A stretch of DNA of 64,000 bases from CAVPTL01 sp963708725 (GTDB lineage: Bacteria; Actinomycetota; Thermoleophilia; Gaiellales; JAICJC01), in the NCBI GenBank assembly GCA_963708725.1, contig CAVPTL010000008.1, positions 124,001-188,000 of the forward strand. The letters run 5' to 3'. The position numbers and the translations under genes are program-made. Of the stretch, positions 24,354-32,905 are shown piece after piece (within the stretch, counting starts at the first letter, position 1; each line of letters opens with the position of its first letter). The notes under the pieces were generated by a model. It was not told the origin of the DNA. It saw nothing but the letters and a program-made list of their open reading frames with translations, and did not search any database.

Positions 24354-25139
24354 TCATCCGTCTGCGCCCGGGGGGTACGCACCCCGCCACGTCAAACACT
24401 CGGCCGCGCGGGTCGCAGCGAACGCCAGCGTCTCGGACATGGCCCACCCTGAAGCCATCCCGAACAGCACCCCAGAAACGAAGGTATCCCCGGCCCCGTA
24501 GGTGTCCACGACCGGCCCCGGTGGTGCGACCGCAGAGTATCCCGTGCCCCCGCTTGCCCCGGCGGTCACGATCACGTGATCGGGCTGCTGTTCGAGTTCG
24601 GTGAGGTCAAACTGCTCGCCACGGTCGCTGCCGCTGCCGACCAGGGCGTCTGCGCGGATTCCGCTGAGACGCAGTGACTCGAACCGCCGGGCCGTGACCA
24701 CCACCACCGGCGCCGCACGGGCCAGCTGGAGCGTGCGCGGGTCCTGCCCGGTGAAGTACACGCCGTCCATCCCGGCCAGCTCGTCCCATGGCAGCGGGTC
24801 ATCGGCGGTCGGATGATCGTTCTCGCCAATCACAAACAGCGTCCGGTCGCGGTTTGGGTCGACGACCGCGAGCACGCGGGTCTGCGGCTTCGCCCGCTTG
24901 GCGGCGACGACCCGCACACCCATGCTCTCGATGATCGCTGCCGCATCGGTGTCGGGCCCCAGGGAGGTGAAGAAGGTGACGTCGGCGCCCATCCGGGCAA
25001 GGGCCAGCGCGGACACCGTGCCGCCCGCCGCCGGCTGGTCGAACGGTTCGGTGAGGTGCACGATCTCCCCGGCCGCCGGCATGAACGGAGCGTGGGTGAA
25101 CGTCACCCATTCGACGTGTCCGATGACCGCGAGCCGCAT
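24354..25139 (-). CDS. PfkB-family carbohydrate kinase
   Basis: The 261-residue product has the N-terminal substrate-binding Gly-Gly region (DQPAAGGTVSALALARMGADVTFF) and the C-terminal PfkB signature with anion hole and base (VVDTYGAGDTFVSGVLFGMA). It likely phosphorylates a sugar or nucleoside with ATP. Substrate specificity cannot be read. It starts 3 bp after the stop of the phosphotransferase gene, ATG at 25139 or GTG at 25142, and is translated with it. Confidence 0.85.
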   Translation of the reverse strand: MRLAVIGHVEWVTFTHAPFMPAAGEIVHLTEPFDQPAAGGTVSALALARMGADVTFFTSLGPDTDAAAIIESMGVRVVAAKRAKPQTRVLAVVDPNRDRTLFVIGENDHPTADDPLPWDELAGMDGVYFTGQDPRTLQLARAAPVVVVTARRFESLRLSGIRADALVGSGSDRGEQFDLTELEQQPDHVIVTAGASGGTGYSAVAPPGPVVDTYGAGDTFVSGVLFGMASGWAMSETLAFAATRAAECLTWRGAYPPGADG

Positions 25140-25142
25140 CAC

Positions 25143-25979
25143 TCAAGTATCGCTGAGCCAGCGAGCAGCCGTGATCATGTCGTCGTCGGCGCCGGTCTCA
25201 TCGACCGCCCAGGCCAGCGTATGGGCAAGGCACCAGCCCCGCGCCCGCTCGCGATCGATGCCGAGATCCGCGGTCAGCCGGTCGAGCCGGTGCAGCAGCG
25301 GCGCCCGTCCACGACCGAGCTCCGGTCCCCGCACCAACGCCGCTATCCCAAAGGCGCGCTCACCGACCAGCGGCTTGGGATCGATCACGAGCCACGGCTC
25401 CCTGCGTGCCGCCAGAATGTTATGTGCGTGCAGATCCTGGTTGACGAGCACCGCCTCGGGCTGGGTTCCTGCAAGCGAGGCGATCGCGTCGAGAGCGGCG
25501 TCGAGCAGGGCCCGGGGATACGGTCGGCCGGCGAGCGCCCAGTTGGCGGAGATCGACTCGGCCCATACCTGGGCTTCGTCGGCGAGCAGCGTGAACGGAT
25601 CGGCCACCGGCCTCCACAGCCGTGGGAACAGCTCGCAGGCGATATCCAGGGCATCGTCGCGATCCAGGTCTGCCAACGGCGTGCCCGGTTCGCAGCGCTC
25701 GACCAGAAGCGCCGCGTGTTGTTCGTCGTGGGCGATCAATCGCACCGCACCCCGGCCGTCCAATGCTGCCAGCGCCGCCGCCTCATGCCGGCTGTCGCGA
25801 TCGGGAAACTGCGCCTTCAGTACCGCAGGCGTCCCGTCGGATGTAACGACCGGCAGCGCCAGCGACGCATATGCGTACGGGAATGGTTCACCCACGTCGG
25901 TGAGCGACCACTCCCGTACACATCGCGAGACGATCCCAGGAAGCTCAGCCAGCCACTCGCGCCCCCGTGGGGAGGCCAT
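25143..25979 (-). CDS. APH(6)/hydroxyurea-kinase family phosphotransferase
   Basis: The 278-residue kinase-like protein has the APH catalytic loop VLVNQDLHAHNILAA and the metal-binding IDPKPLVGERAFGIA. The IDPKP-VGE pattern is that of streptomycin 6-phosphotransferases and the hydroxyurea kinases. Chromosomal members often have unknown natural substrates, so resistance should not be assumed. The start is ATG at 25979; the long upstream frame overlaps the MDR dehydrogenase gene and is not coding. It is coupled to the PfkB kinase and lies 26 bp downstream of the catabolic operon. Confidence 0.75.
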   Translation of the reverse strand: MASPRGREWLAELPGIVSRCVREWSLTDVGEPFPYAYASLALPVVTSDGTPAVLKAQFPDRDSRHEAAALAALDGRGAVRLIAHDEQHAALLVERCEPGTPLADLDRDDALDIACELFPRLWRPVADPFTLLADEAQVWAESISANWALAGRPYPRALLDAALDAIASLAGTQPEAVLVNQDLHAHNILAARREPWLVIDPKPLVGERAFGIAALVRGPELGRGRAPLLHRLDRLTADLGIDRERARGWCLAHTLAWAVDETGADDDMITAARWLSDT

Positions 25980-26005
25980 GAGCCAGGTGAGTCCGGGGTG
26001 AACCT

Positions 26006-27064
26006 CTACGGCACGTACACCAGCTTGCCCTGGACCTTGAGGTCCTCCATCAGCTGCTGGGCCTTGCCGACCTCGCTCAACGCAAACACGTGATCGATCA
26101 CCGGCTTGATGCTTCCCGCCTCGACCGCCTTCAGCGCCGCGGCCAGCTCGGCCTTCGTCGACAGGTGCGACCCCATCAGGTTCTGCTGCTTGTTCCAGAG
26201 GAAGCGCAGATCGGTGACGGCGGCGAATCCGGTGGACGCGCCGCACACGACGATCCGGCCGCCCCAGCGAAGCGCAGCCATCGACGTTGGCCAGGTCTCC
26301 TCGCCGGAGTGTTCGAAGACGACATCGACTCCGACCTTCGCCGTCAGCTCCTTGACCCGAGCCACGACGTCCTCGGTCTTGCGATCGATCACGTCGGTCG
26401 CACCGAGTTCCTGTGCCCGCGCCACCTTCTCGGCACCGCCGACGACGGGAATCGGATTGGCTCCGAACATCCGGCAGATCTGAATCGCCATCACGCCGAG
26501 GCCACCCACCCCACCCCAGATCAGCACGTTCTCGCCGGCCTGGATCTGTGCCCGGGTGACCAGCATGCGCCACGCGGTTTCGAGCACCAGCGGCATCGAG
26601 GCCGCCTCCTCGAACGAGAGGTTGGCAGGTTTGGGCAGGACGTTGGCGGCCGGCATCGTGACCAGCTCGGAGTGACCGCCGTCGTTTGGCCCAGTCTGAA
26701 AGCCCCAGATCACGAACTGGCGGCAGAAGTACTCCTTGCCTGCCGTGCACATGTCGCACACGCGACACGAGAGGCCGGGGTGGACGACGACCTCGTCGCC
26801 CACCTTGACGGGTGAGGAGCCGAAGCCCTTACCCGCGACCTCCGAACCAACCTCACGAACGACACCCGCGACGTCGGAACCCGCGACATGCGGAAAGATC
26901 ACCTTCATGCCCGGCATCCCGCGCCGCGCCCAGATGTCGTTGAAGTTGGCCCCCGCCGCCTTGACCTCGATCAGTACCTCGAACGGCTTGGGCTCAGGGT
27001 CGGGGATATCCGTGTAGTTGAGAACCTCGGGTCCGCCGTGCTCGGCGAAGACAACCGCCTTCAT
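26006..27064 (-). CDS. Zinc-binding MDR-family alcohol dehydrogenase/reductase
   Basis: The 352-residue product has the GroES-like N-terminal domain (AGANFNDIWARRGMPG, VAGSDVAGVVREVG), a cysteine cluster (CRVCDMCTAGKEYFC) matching the structural-zinc site, and the NAD(P) motif WGGVGGLGVMAIQI. The FxTGPNDGGHSELV and WRMLVTRAQIQ segments resemble crotonyl-CoA reductases and their relatives. It is the last gene of a five-gene minus-strand operon, starting in the stop of the aminotransferase (ATGA). The substrate is probably a CoA ester or semialdehyde of that pathway (inference). Confidence 0.8.
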   Translation of the reverse strand: MKAVVFAEHGGPEVLNYTDIPDPEPKPFEVLIEVKAAGANFNDIWARRGMPGMKVIFPHVAGSDVAGVVREVGSEVAGKGFGSSPVKVGDEVVVHPGLSCRVCDMCTAGKEYFCRQFVIWGFQTGPNDGGHSELVTMPAANVLPKPANLSFEEAASMPLVLETAWRMLVTRAQIQAGENVLIWGGVGGLGVMAIQICRMFGANPIPVVGGAEKVARAQELGATDVIDRKTEDVVARVKELTAKVGVDVVFEHSGEETWPTSMAALRWGGRIVVCGASTGFAAVTDLRFLWNKQQNLMGSHLSTKAELAAALKAVEAGSIKPVIDHVFALSEVGKAQQLMEDLKVQGKLVYVP

Positions 27065-28434
27065 ACGCTGATCGCCTTTCCAAGCTCATCGAAGTTGTCG
27101 ATGTAGCGACGCACGTCTTCCTCGGAGTGCTGCACCGAAAGCGTCCAGTTCTCTGACTTGCCCCACGGAGCCATGAACACGCCGCGGTTGAGCTGGAGGA
27201 GCCAGTTGATGTAGCCGAGCTGCTCGGACACCTCGAGGTACTCGCGGTAGTTCCGAACCCGCTCCTCGCGGTAGGTGACGGCGCCGCGGGCAGACATGAC
27301 GGTCGTGTAGCCGCCGATGCCGGTGCGCTCCATCACGCTGTCGCACCCCTCCTTGAGGATCACGGCCAGCCGATCGAACTCGGTATAGGCCTCCGGAGTG
27401 AGGATCTCGTTCAGCGTCGCGTTCATGGCCGCCATCGTCAGCGGATTGCCGTTGAAGGTGCCGACCTGGTCGATCTTGCCCTCCGCGATCCAGCCCATTA
27501 CCTCGTCGCTTCCGCCGATGGCGCCGCACGGAACTCCGCCGCCGACCGACTTGGCCAGGGCCAGCAGATCGGGAACCACGTCAAACGCCTTGGTGGCGCC
27601 GCCGTAGTTGATCGTCGCTCCGGTCTTCACCTCGTCGAACGTGAGCAGTGCGCCATGGGCGTGCAGCAGGTCCTTGACGCCCTGGAGGTAGCCCTCGTCG
27701 GGAAGCACAAAGCCGGCGTTCATCATGCACGGCTCGACGATCATGCCGGCGACCTGGCCCTTGTACTGCTCGAGCGTCCGCTCGAGCGCATCGAGATCGT
27801 TGAACGGCACGACCTTGGTCAGCTCGACGTAGGCGGCCGGGAGACCGAGCGTCTGCGGAACGCTGACCGGGTGGTCGTAGTCACCGATCTTGTCGCCCGG
27901 AGGCGCCACCGAGACCATGACGGCGTCGTGGTGGCCGTGGTAGGAGCCTTCGATCTTGAGCAGAATGTCGCGGCCGGTGTAGGCACGCATCAGCCGCACG
28001 CATTCGAGTGTCGACTCGGTACCGGAGTTGGCGAACCGCCACAGGGGCAGGCCGAAGCGCTTCTGCAAGTGCTCGGCGACGGCAACACCCATCTCCGTCG
28101 GCTGGGCGAAGTGGGTGCCCTTGGCGACCACGTCGGAGACCGCAGCAACGATTTTGGGATGGGCGTGACCAACCGCGACAGCGCCATATCCGTTGTGGAA
28201 GTCGACGTACTCATTGCCGTCCACGTCGATGACCTTGGAGCCATGCCCCTCGGCGAGGTAGATCGGGTGCGGATCGGTGGCCTGCCAGCTGGAGGCGACT
28301 CCGCCGGCGAGCGACGTCCTGGCTCGGTCGGTCATGGACCGTGATTTGTGGTGGCGGCCGTTGAACTCGGCCTCCTCGACCTCGATCAGCTTCGCGAGCC
28401 GAGCGGGATCGATACTTGACTGGGTTGTGCTCAT
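27061..28434 (-). CDS. Class III aminotransferase (glutamate-1-semialdehyde aminomutase-like)
   Basis: The 457-residue PLP enzyme has FHNGYGAVAVGHAHP, the ANSGTESTLECVRLMRAYTGRD phosphate region, TFDEVKTG and the PLP lysine in LALAKSVGGGVPCGA. It is close to HemL in overall pattern but 30 residues longer, and sits in a catabolic operon without other haem genes. A transaminase for an omega-amino or beta-amino acid is therefore more likely than HemL. RBS GGAGG precedes the ATG. It overlaps the crotonase and MDR genes by ATGA junctions. Confidence 0.82.
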   Translation of the reverse strand: MSTTQSSIDPARLAKLIEVEEAEFNGRHHKSRSMTDRARTSLAGGVASSWQATDPHPIYLAEGHGSKVIDVDGNEYVDFHNGYGAVAVGHAHPKIVAAVSDVVAKGTHFAQPTEMGVAVAEHLQKRFGLPLWRFANSGTESTLECVRLMRAYTGRDILLKIEGSYHGHHDAVMVSVAPPGDKIGDYDHPVSVPQTLGLPAAYVELTKVVPFNDLDALERTLEQYKGQVAGMIVEPCMMNAGFVLPDEGYLQGVKDLLHAHGALLTFDEVKTGATINYGGATKAFDVVPDLLALAKSVGGGVPCGAIGGSDEVMGWIAEGKIDQVGTFNGNPLTMAAMNATLNEILTPEAYTEFDRLAVILKEGCDSVMERTGIGGYTTVMSARGAVTYREERVRNYREYLEVSEQLGYINWLLQLNRGVFMAPWGKSENWTLSVQHSEEDVRRYIDNFDELGKAISV

Positions 28435-29264
28435 TGCGTTGCACCTCCTAGAACCTCGCCGTAGCGATTGTCACGCCATGCGAGGGCGGCCTTGAGGCCT
28501 TGGGTTCGAACGATCTCCATGAACTCGAGTTGCTCGGGAGTATCCGCAGCGTTGAGCATGGAGGAGAGATCCAGGTTCATATTCACCGCTTCCCGTAGAC
28601 CCATCGCCTCGTATGCACGCACGAGCGCGATCTTCGTCAACCGCAGCACCGGCAGCGGCGTGGGAGCAATCTTACGCACCAACTCATCGATGGTCGACTC
28701 GAGCTCGTCGTCGGCCACCACGCGGTTGATCATGCCCACCCGCTCCGCGGTCTCGGCATCGATCATATCTCCCGTGAACAGCAGCTCGTTGGTCTTCTTC
28801 TGCCCCAGGATGAACGGCATCAGGAGCGTCACCGGCCCAGACCCGTACCGGATCTCCGGCTCACCAAAGCGACCTGACTCGGTGGAGATGATGATGTCGC
28901 ACGCCATCGCGAGTTCGCATCCTCCCGCCAGGCAGTAGCCGCGCACCGCTGCGATCGTGGGTTTGGGCAGCGACCACAGCTTCATGGTGGCGTCGATGTC
29001 GACCCCGAGCACGTGGTGCCAGTCGTGCGCCCGGCCGTAGGAGCCGGTGGCCTCGCCGCCGAGGTCATAACCGGCGGAGAAGGCGCGGTCACCGGCGGCA
29101 CCCACCACGACCACCTTGACCTCGTCGTCGGCCACCGCGGCGTCCAGATGCTCGTGCAGCAGCTTGAGCACGTCGCCGTTGAGCGCGTTCAGCTTCGCGG
29201 GCCGGTTGAGGGTGATCCACGCGGCGGAGCCGCGTTTCTCGTACAGACATGCGGGTTCGCTCAT
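28431..29264 (-). CDS. Enoyl-CoA hydratase/isomerase (crotonase) family protein
   Basis: The 277-residue product has the crotonase oxyanion-hole regions AFSAGYDLGG and IAAVRGYCLAGGCELAMACD. One acidic catalytic residue is plausible in FGEPEIRYG. It acts on an acyl-CoA thioester, as hydratase, isomerase or hydrolase. It sits between the acyl-CoA synthetase and the class III aminotransferase in a five-gene overlapping operon. The C-terminal LKAALAWRDNRYGEV helix is typical of trimeric crotonases. The exact reaction is unknown. Confidence 0.85.
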   Translation of the reverse strand: MSEPACLYEKRGSAAWITLNRPAKLNALNGDVLKLLHEHLDAAVADDEVKVVVVGAAGDRAFSAGYDLGGEATGSYGRAHDWHHVLGVDIDATMKLWSLPKPTIAAVRGYCLAGGCELAMACDIIISTESGRFGEPEIRYGSGPVTLLMPFILGQKKTNELLFTGDMIDAETAERVGMINRVVADDELESTIDELVRKIAPTPLPVLRLTKIALVRAYEAMGLREAVNMNLDLSSMLNAADTPEQLEFMEIVRTQGLKAALAWRDNRYGEVLGGATQ

Positions 29265-31303
29265 CAGCTCTCCTCTGGAGGATCGATCACGATCAGACAG
29301 TCCAAGGCGACGGCCCGCTCGGCCGAGACCAGCAGCGGGTTGACGTCGATCTCGGCGATTTCAGGGTGCTCGGCGGCGATCCGCGAAACGGCGACCACCG
29401 CCTCGATCAGCCCCTGCGGCAGGGGGTCGGGGAGCAGCCGCCGCAACACCGGCAGGCTCTCGATCAGGCGCACCGCGCCGTCGGCGTCGAGCGGTGCGAG
29501 GCTCGCGGTCACGAGATCGAGTGCCTCGGCCAGCCCTCCACCCAGTCCCACGACGACGGTCGCGCCGTAGTCGGGATCGCGCACGGCTCCGACCAGCACC
29601 TCAACGCCGCCCGAGGCCTGTTCGGCGACGATCACCTGGCCGCCCATCCGCGCCGCGGCCTCGCGTACGCCGGCCGCGTCGATCAGGTTGAGCGCGACGC
29701 CACCGACCCGTGCTTTGTGGGCGACGTTGTCGACCTTGACGACGACCGGGTAGCCAATCTGCTCGGCCGCGGCGACGGCCTCGTCCGCACTCGCGCAGCG
29801 CTCCGCCTGGACATAGGGGAGGCCGTATCCGCGGGCGATCTCGGCGGACTCGAGCTCGGCCAGGGCGCCGCGCTGAGTCAGCGCCGCGGCCGGCGGAGTC
29901 GCCCGCGGTGCTGGGGCGAACGGCTGATGGTCGATCCGGGCAGCCAGGGCGCGCAGGCCGGGCAGCGTCCCCTTGAGCAGCGGAATGTCGTGCGTGCGGG
30001 CCCACTCGAGATCCTCGAGCGGAGGATCGGCACTGGTGACGGTCACGACGCAGGGAAACAGCTCACTGCCCGCGCAGGCCGCCTGGAGGTCCCCGGCGAT
30101 GTTGGTTGCCAGCTCGCGCTCGCCGCCGCGCAGCCACACGCTGTGGTCGATCGCACTCACCAGCACGTCGAACTCGCCCGACTCGGCCATCAGTTCGAAC
30201 ATCCGGGGAAACACCACCCGGTCGTCGTCGATCGCCCAGCAGTCGGCGGGATTTCCGACGTGGGAGAAGTTCGGGAACTCGGCTTTGATACGCGCCGTCA
30301 GGTCATCCGAAAACAACGACAGCGGCACCCCGGCCTGCTCGGCCTTGTCGGCAAAGTACTCGCCTTCGCCACCCGAGTTGGTGACCGCGCCGATCCGGCG
30401 GCCGCGCGGTGGACTCACGCGCGAAAACACCTCGAGGTGCTCGACCCACTCGCTGAAGTCGTCCACCCGGATGGCGTTGTAGTACCGCAACATCGCCGAG
30501 AACGTGCGGTCAGATCCGACCAGCGCCCCGGTGTGGGCGAGCGCCGCCTGGGCGCCAAGCTCCGACGTCCCGACCTTGAGCACGATCGCCACCTTGCCGG
30601 CCTCGGCCAGCATCCGCAACGACTCCTCGAATGCCGCAGGGCGGCGGATGCCTTCGAGGAACAAGCCCACGACGCGAGTGGCGGGATCCTGGGAGAAGTA
30701 CGCGACGAAGTCGGCCACATCGGTGACCGTTTCGTTGCCTGCCGAGATCACTGTGCGAAACCCAACCCGCGGCCCCAGCGAGACCAGAATCTCGCCGATC
30801 GATCCCGAATGGGCGAGCGTGGCAACCGGCCCGCCGACGAACTCGGGATGCAGACTCCCGATCCAGGGCGAGGGAAAACCCGGTGTTGCGATTCCCATGC
30901 AGTTGGGTCCGAGCATCGGAATCCCCGCCGCGGCGATCTTGGTGCTGATCTGGGCGCTCACCTCCGGCCCAACAAGTCCGGCTTCATTTCCAAGGCCGGG
31001 AGTGATGATGGCTTTGACGCCCTCGACGCTCAGAACATCGTCGACGGCCGAGTCGATGCGTCCGTGTCCAACCCCCATCACCACCAGCTCGGGAACCGTG
31101 GGGCACTCGCCGATGCTGGGATAGCACGAGATGCCGCAGGCCTCGTCCCGAGTGGGGTTGATCCCGTAGAACGGGACGCCGGCGACGGTCATGTTCTCGG
31201 CGATCCGCCGAGAGGTGCGATCAGAGATGCCGTAGATCGCGACCGAGGCAGGGTTGAAAAGCCCGTCGAGCTCGACGTCGACGAGCGGGCGGGTAACGCT
31301 CAT
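29264..31303 (-). CDS. ADP-forming acyl-CoA synthetase (fused alpha-beta)
   Basis: The 679-residue product fuses a CoA-binding and ligase domain (FNPASVAIYGISD, NCMGIATPG), the phosphohistidine segment LAHTGALVGSD, and a C-terminal ATP-grasp domain (GLPYVQAERCASADEAVAAAEQIGYPVVVKV, EIDVNPLL). This is the acetyl-CoA synthetase (NDP-forming) superfamily of archaea and some actinobacteria. It interconverts an acyl-CoA and the free acid with ADP/ATP. Its partner genes suggest an intermediate-chain or branched acyl group. Its stop overlaps the crotonase start by one base (TGATG). Confidence 0.9.
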   Translation of the reverse strand: MSVTRPLVDVELDGLFNPASVAIYGISDRTSRRIAENMTVAGVPFYGINPTRDEACGISCYPSIGECPTVPELVVMGVGHGRIDSAVDDVLSVEGVKAIITPGLGNEAGLVGPEVSAQISTKIAAAGIPMLGPNCMGIATPGFPSPWIGSLHPEFVGGPVATLAHSGSIGEILVSLGPRVGFRTVISAGNETVTDVADFVAYFSQDPATRVVGLFLEGIRRPAAFEESLRMLAEAGKVAIVLKVGTSELGAQAALAHTGALVGSDRTFSAMLRYYNAIRVDDFSEWVEHLEVFSRVSPPRGRRIGAVTNSGGEGEYFADKAEQAGVPLSLFSDDLTARIKAEFPNFSHVGNPADCWAIDDDRVVFPRMFELMAESGEFDVLVSAIDHSVWLRGGERELATNIAGDLQAACAGSELFPCVVTVTSADPPLEDLEWARTHDIPLLKGTLPGLRALAARIDHQPFAPAPRATPPAAALTQRGALAELESAEIARGYGLPYVQAERCASADEAVAAAEQIGYPVVVKVDNVAHKARVGGVALNLIDAAGVREAAARMGGQVIVAEQASGGVEVLVGAVRDPDYGATVVVGLGGGLAEALDLVTASLAPLDADGAVRLIESLPVLRRLLPDPLPQGLIEAVVAVSRIAAEHPEIAEIDVNPLLVSAERAVALDCLIVIDPPEES

Positions 31304-32829
31304 GCGTTGCGGTCTCCTTGTTCGACGAAGAACCTCCCGCTCTCCCCGGAGGAGAAGTAGCGCGAAGTGATCGTCTTCTTACGTGTGTAGAACTCGACAG
31401 CGTCGGTGCCGTGGGCGTGCAGGTCGCCGAAGAACGAGCCTTTCCAACCCGAGAACGGGAAGAACGCGACCGGCGCAGCAACGCCGATGTTGACGCCGAT
31501 CATGCCGACTTCCACGTCGTGTCGATAGTGGCGCACCGCCGCCCCTGACTCGGTGAAGATCGACGTTCCGTTCCCGTACCGGCTCGAGTTGACGATCTCG
31601 ATCGCCGCCTCCAGCGAGTCGGCGTGGATGACCGACAGCACCGGTCCGAAGACCTCCTCCTGCGCGATATCCATGTCTGCGGTGACGTCGGTGAGGATCG
31701 TCGGTCCCACAAATGACGAGCCACCTGGCCTGCCGTCGCTGCTCGCCCGGCCGTCCACCAGAAGCTTGGCGCCGTCGGCGACGCCTTTCTCGATCCAATC
31801 GACGATGCGCCCGCACGACGCTTCCGAGATCACCGGCCCCATGTCGCTGCTCTCGTCCAGGCCGTCGCCGACGTTGAGCTCACGGGTGCGGCGCTCGAGC
31901 TCGTCGAGCAGCGGCGGAGCAGCGTCGCCGACGGTGATCACCACCGACCCCGCCATGCACCGCTGGCCGGCTGCACCGAATGCCGAACCGAGGATGTTGC
32001 CCACCGTCTTGTCGATCACGGCGTCGGGCATCACGACCATGAAGTTCTTCGCGCCGCCGAGTGCCTGCACGCGCTTGCCGTTGGCGGCCGCGCGCTCGTA
32101 GACGTACTGCGCGACCTTGGCCGACCCCACGAATGAGATCGCATCGACGTCAGGATGATCGAGCAGGCCGTTGACGACGTCGACCGAGCCATTCACGAGG
32201 TTCACGACGCCGTCGGGAAGTCCACCGTGCTCGTGGATCAGGTTGAACACGAGCTCCTGGGTGAGAGGCACCTGCTCCGATGGCTTGAGTACGAACGTGT
32301 TCCCGCACGCAATCGCAAACGGCAGGAACCAGAACGGCACCATCGCCGGGAAGTTGAACGGGCAGATCGCCGCGCACACACCGACCGGCTGGCGGATCGT
32401 CTCGCAATCGACCGCGGTGGCGACGTTTTCGAGAACGCGCCCCTGCATCGTCTGGGGCACCGCACTGGCGGCCTCGATCATCTCGATCGCCCGGCCGACC
32501 TCGGCCCTGGCGTCGGCAAACGTCTTTCCCATCTCACGCGTGACCGCCCGGGCGACCTCGTCCTGATGGGCCTCGAGCACCTGGCGGAAGCGAAACAGCC
32601 ACCGGCCACGCTCGATCACCGAGCGCTTGCGCCAATCGGGGTAGGCGGCGCGGGCGGCGGCGACGGCGGCGTCAACATCGGCGCGACTCGAGAGCGGCAC
32701 GCGCGCGAGCACCTCACCGTTGGCGGGATTGCGGACGTCAAGATCCTGCTGGGAGATCGCCGGTATCCACGCTCCGTTGACGTAGTTACCGAGCAGCCTG
32801 GTTTCCGTTGTCGTCGCAGACACGTACAT
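31300..32829 (-). CDS. mmsA: CoA-acylating methylmalonate-semialdehyde dehydrogenase
   Basis: The 509-residue aldehyde dehydrogenase has PFNFPAMVPFWFLPFAIACGN, SFVGSAKVAQYVYERA, the LGGAKNFMVVMPDA segment and the catalytic cysteine in GAAGQRCMAGS. These are diagnostic of the MMSDH family, which oxidises methylmalonate or malonate semialdehyde with CoA to propionyl- or acetyl-CoA. It is the first gene of the operon, with ATG at 32829 after CAGGGGG. The divergent PucR-like regulator starts 76 bp away. The substrate fits catabolism of valine, beta-alanine or 3-aminoisobutyrate. Confidence 0.9.
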   Translation of the reverse strand: MYVSATTTETRLLGNYVNGAWIPAISQQDLDVRNPANGEVLARVPLSSRADVDAAVAAARAAYPDWRKRSVIERGRWLFRFRQVLEAHQDEVARAVTREMGKTFADARAEVGRAIEMIEAASAVPQTMQGRVLENVATAVDCETIRQPVGVCAAICPFNFPAMVPFWFLPFAIACGNTFVLKPSEQVPLTQELVFNLIHEHGGLPDGVVNLVNGSVDVVNGLLDHPDVDAISFVGSAKVAQYVYERAAANGKRVQALGGAKNFMVVMPDAVIDKTVGNILGSAFGAAGQRCMAGSVVITVGDAAPPLLDELERRTRELNVGDGLDESSDMGPVISEASCGRIVDWIEKGVADGAKLLVDGRASSDGRPGGSSFVGPTILTDVTADMDIAQEEVFGPVLSVIHADSLEAAIEIVNSSRYGNGTSIFTESGAAVRHYRHDVEVGMIGVNIGVAAPVAFFPFSGWKGSFFGDLHAHGTDAVEFYTRKKTITSRYFSSGESGRFFVEQGDRNA

Positions 32830-32905
32830 CGCCCCCTGGTTTCTGGTTGCCTGAAGGTATTGAAGCCTGGCTCAGCTCCCGCCGCCACCGTACACTGTGT
32901 CTCGT

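Noticed and set aside
27061..28434. Assignment of the class III aminotransferase as HemL of haem synthesis
   Set aside because: It overlaps catabolic acyl-CoA genes on both sides and is longer than HemL. No other tetrapyrrole gene is nearby.
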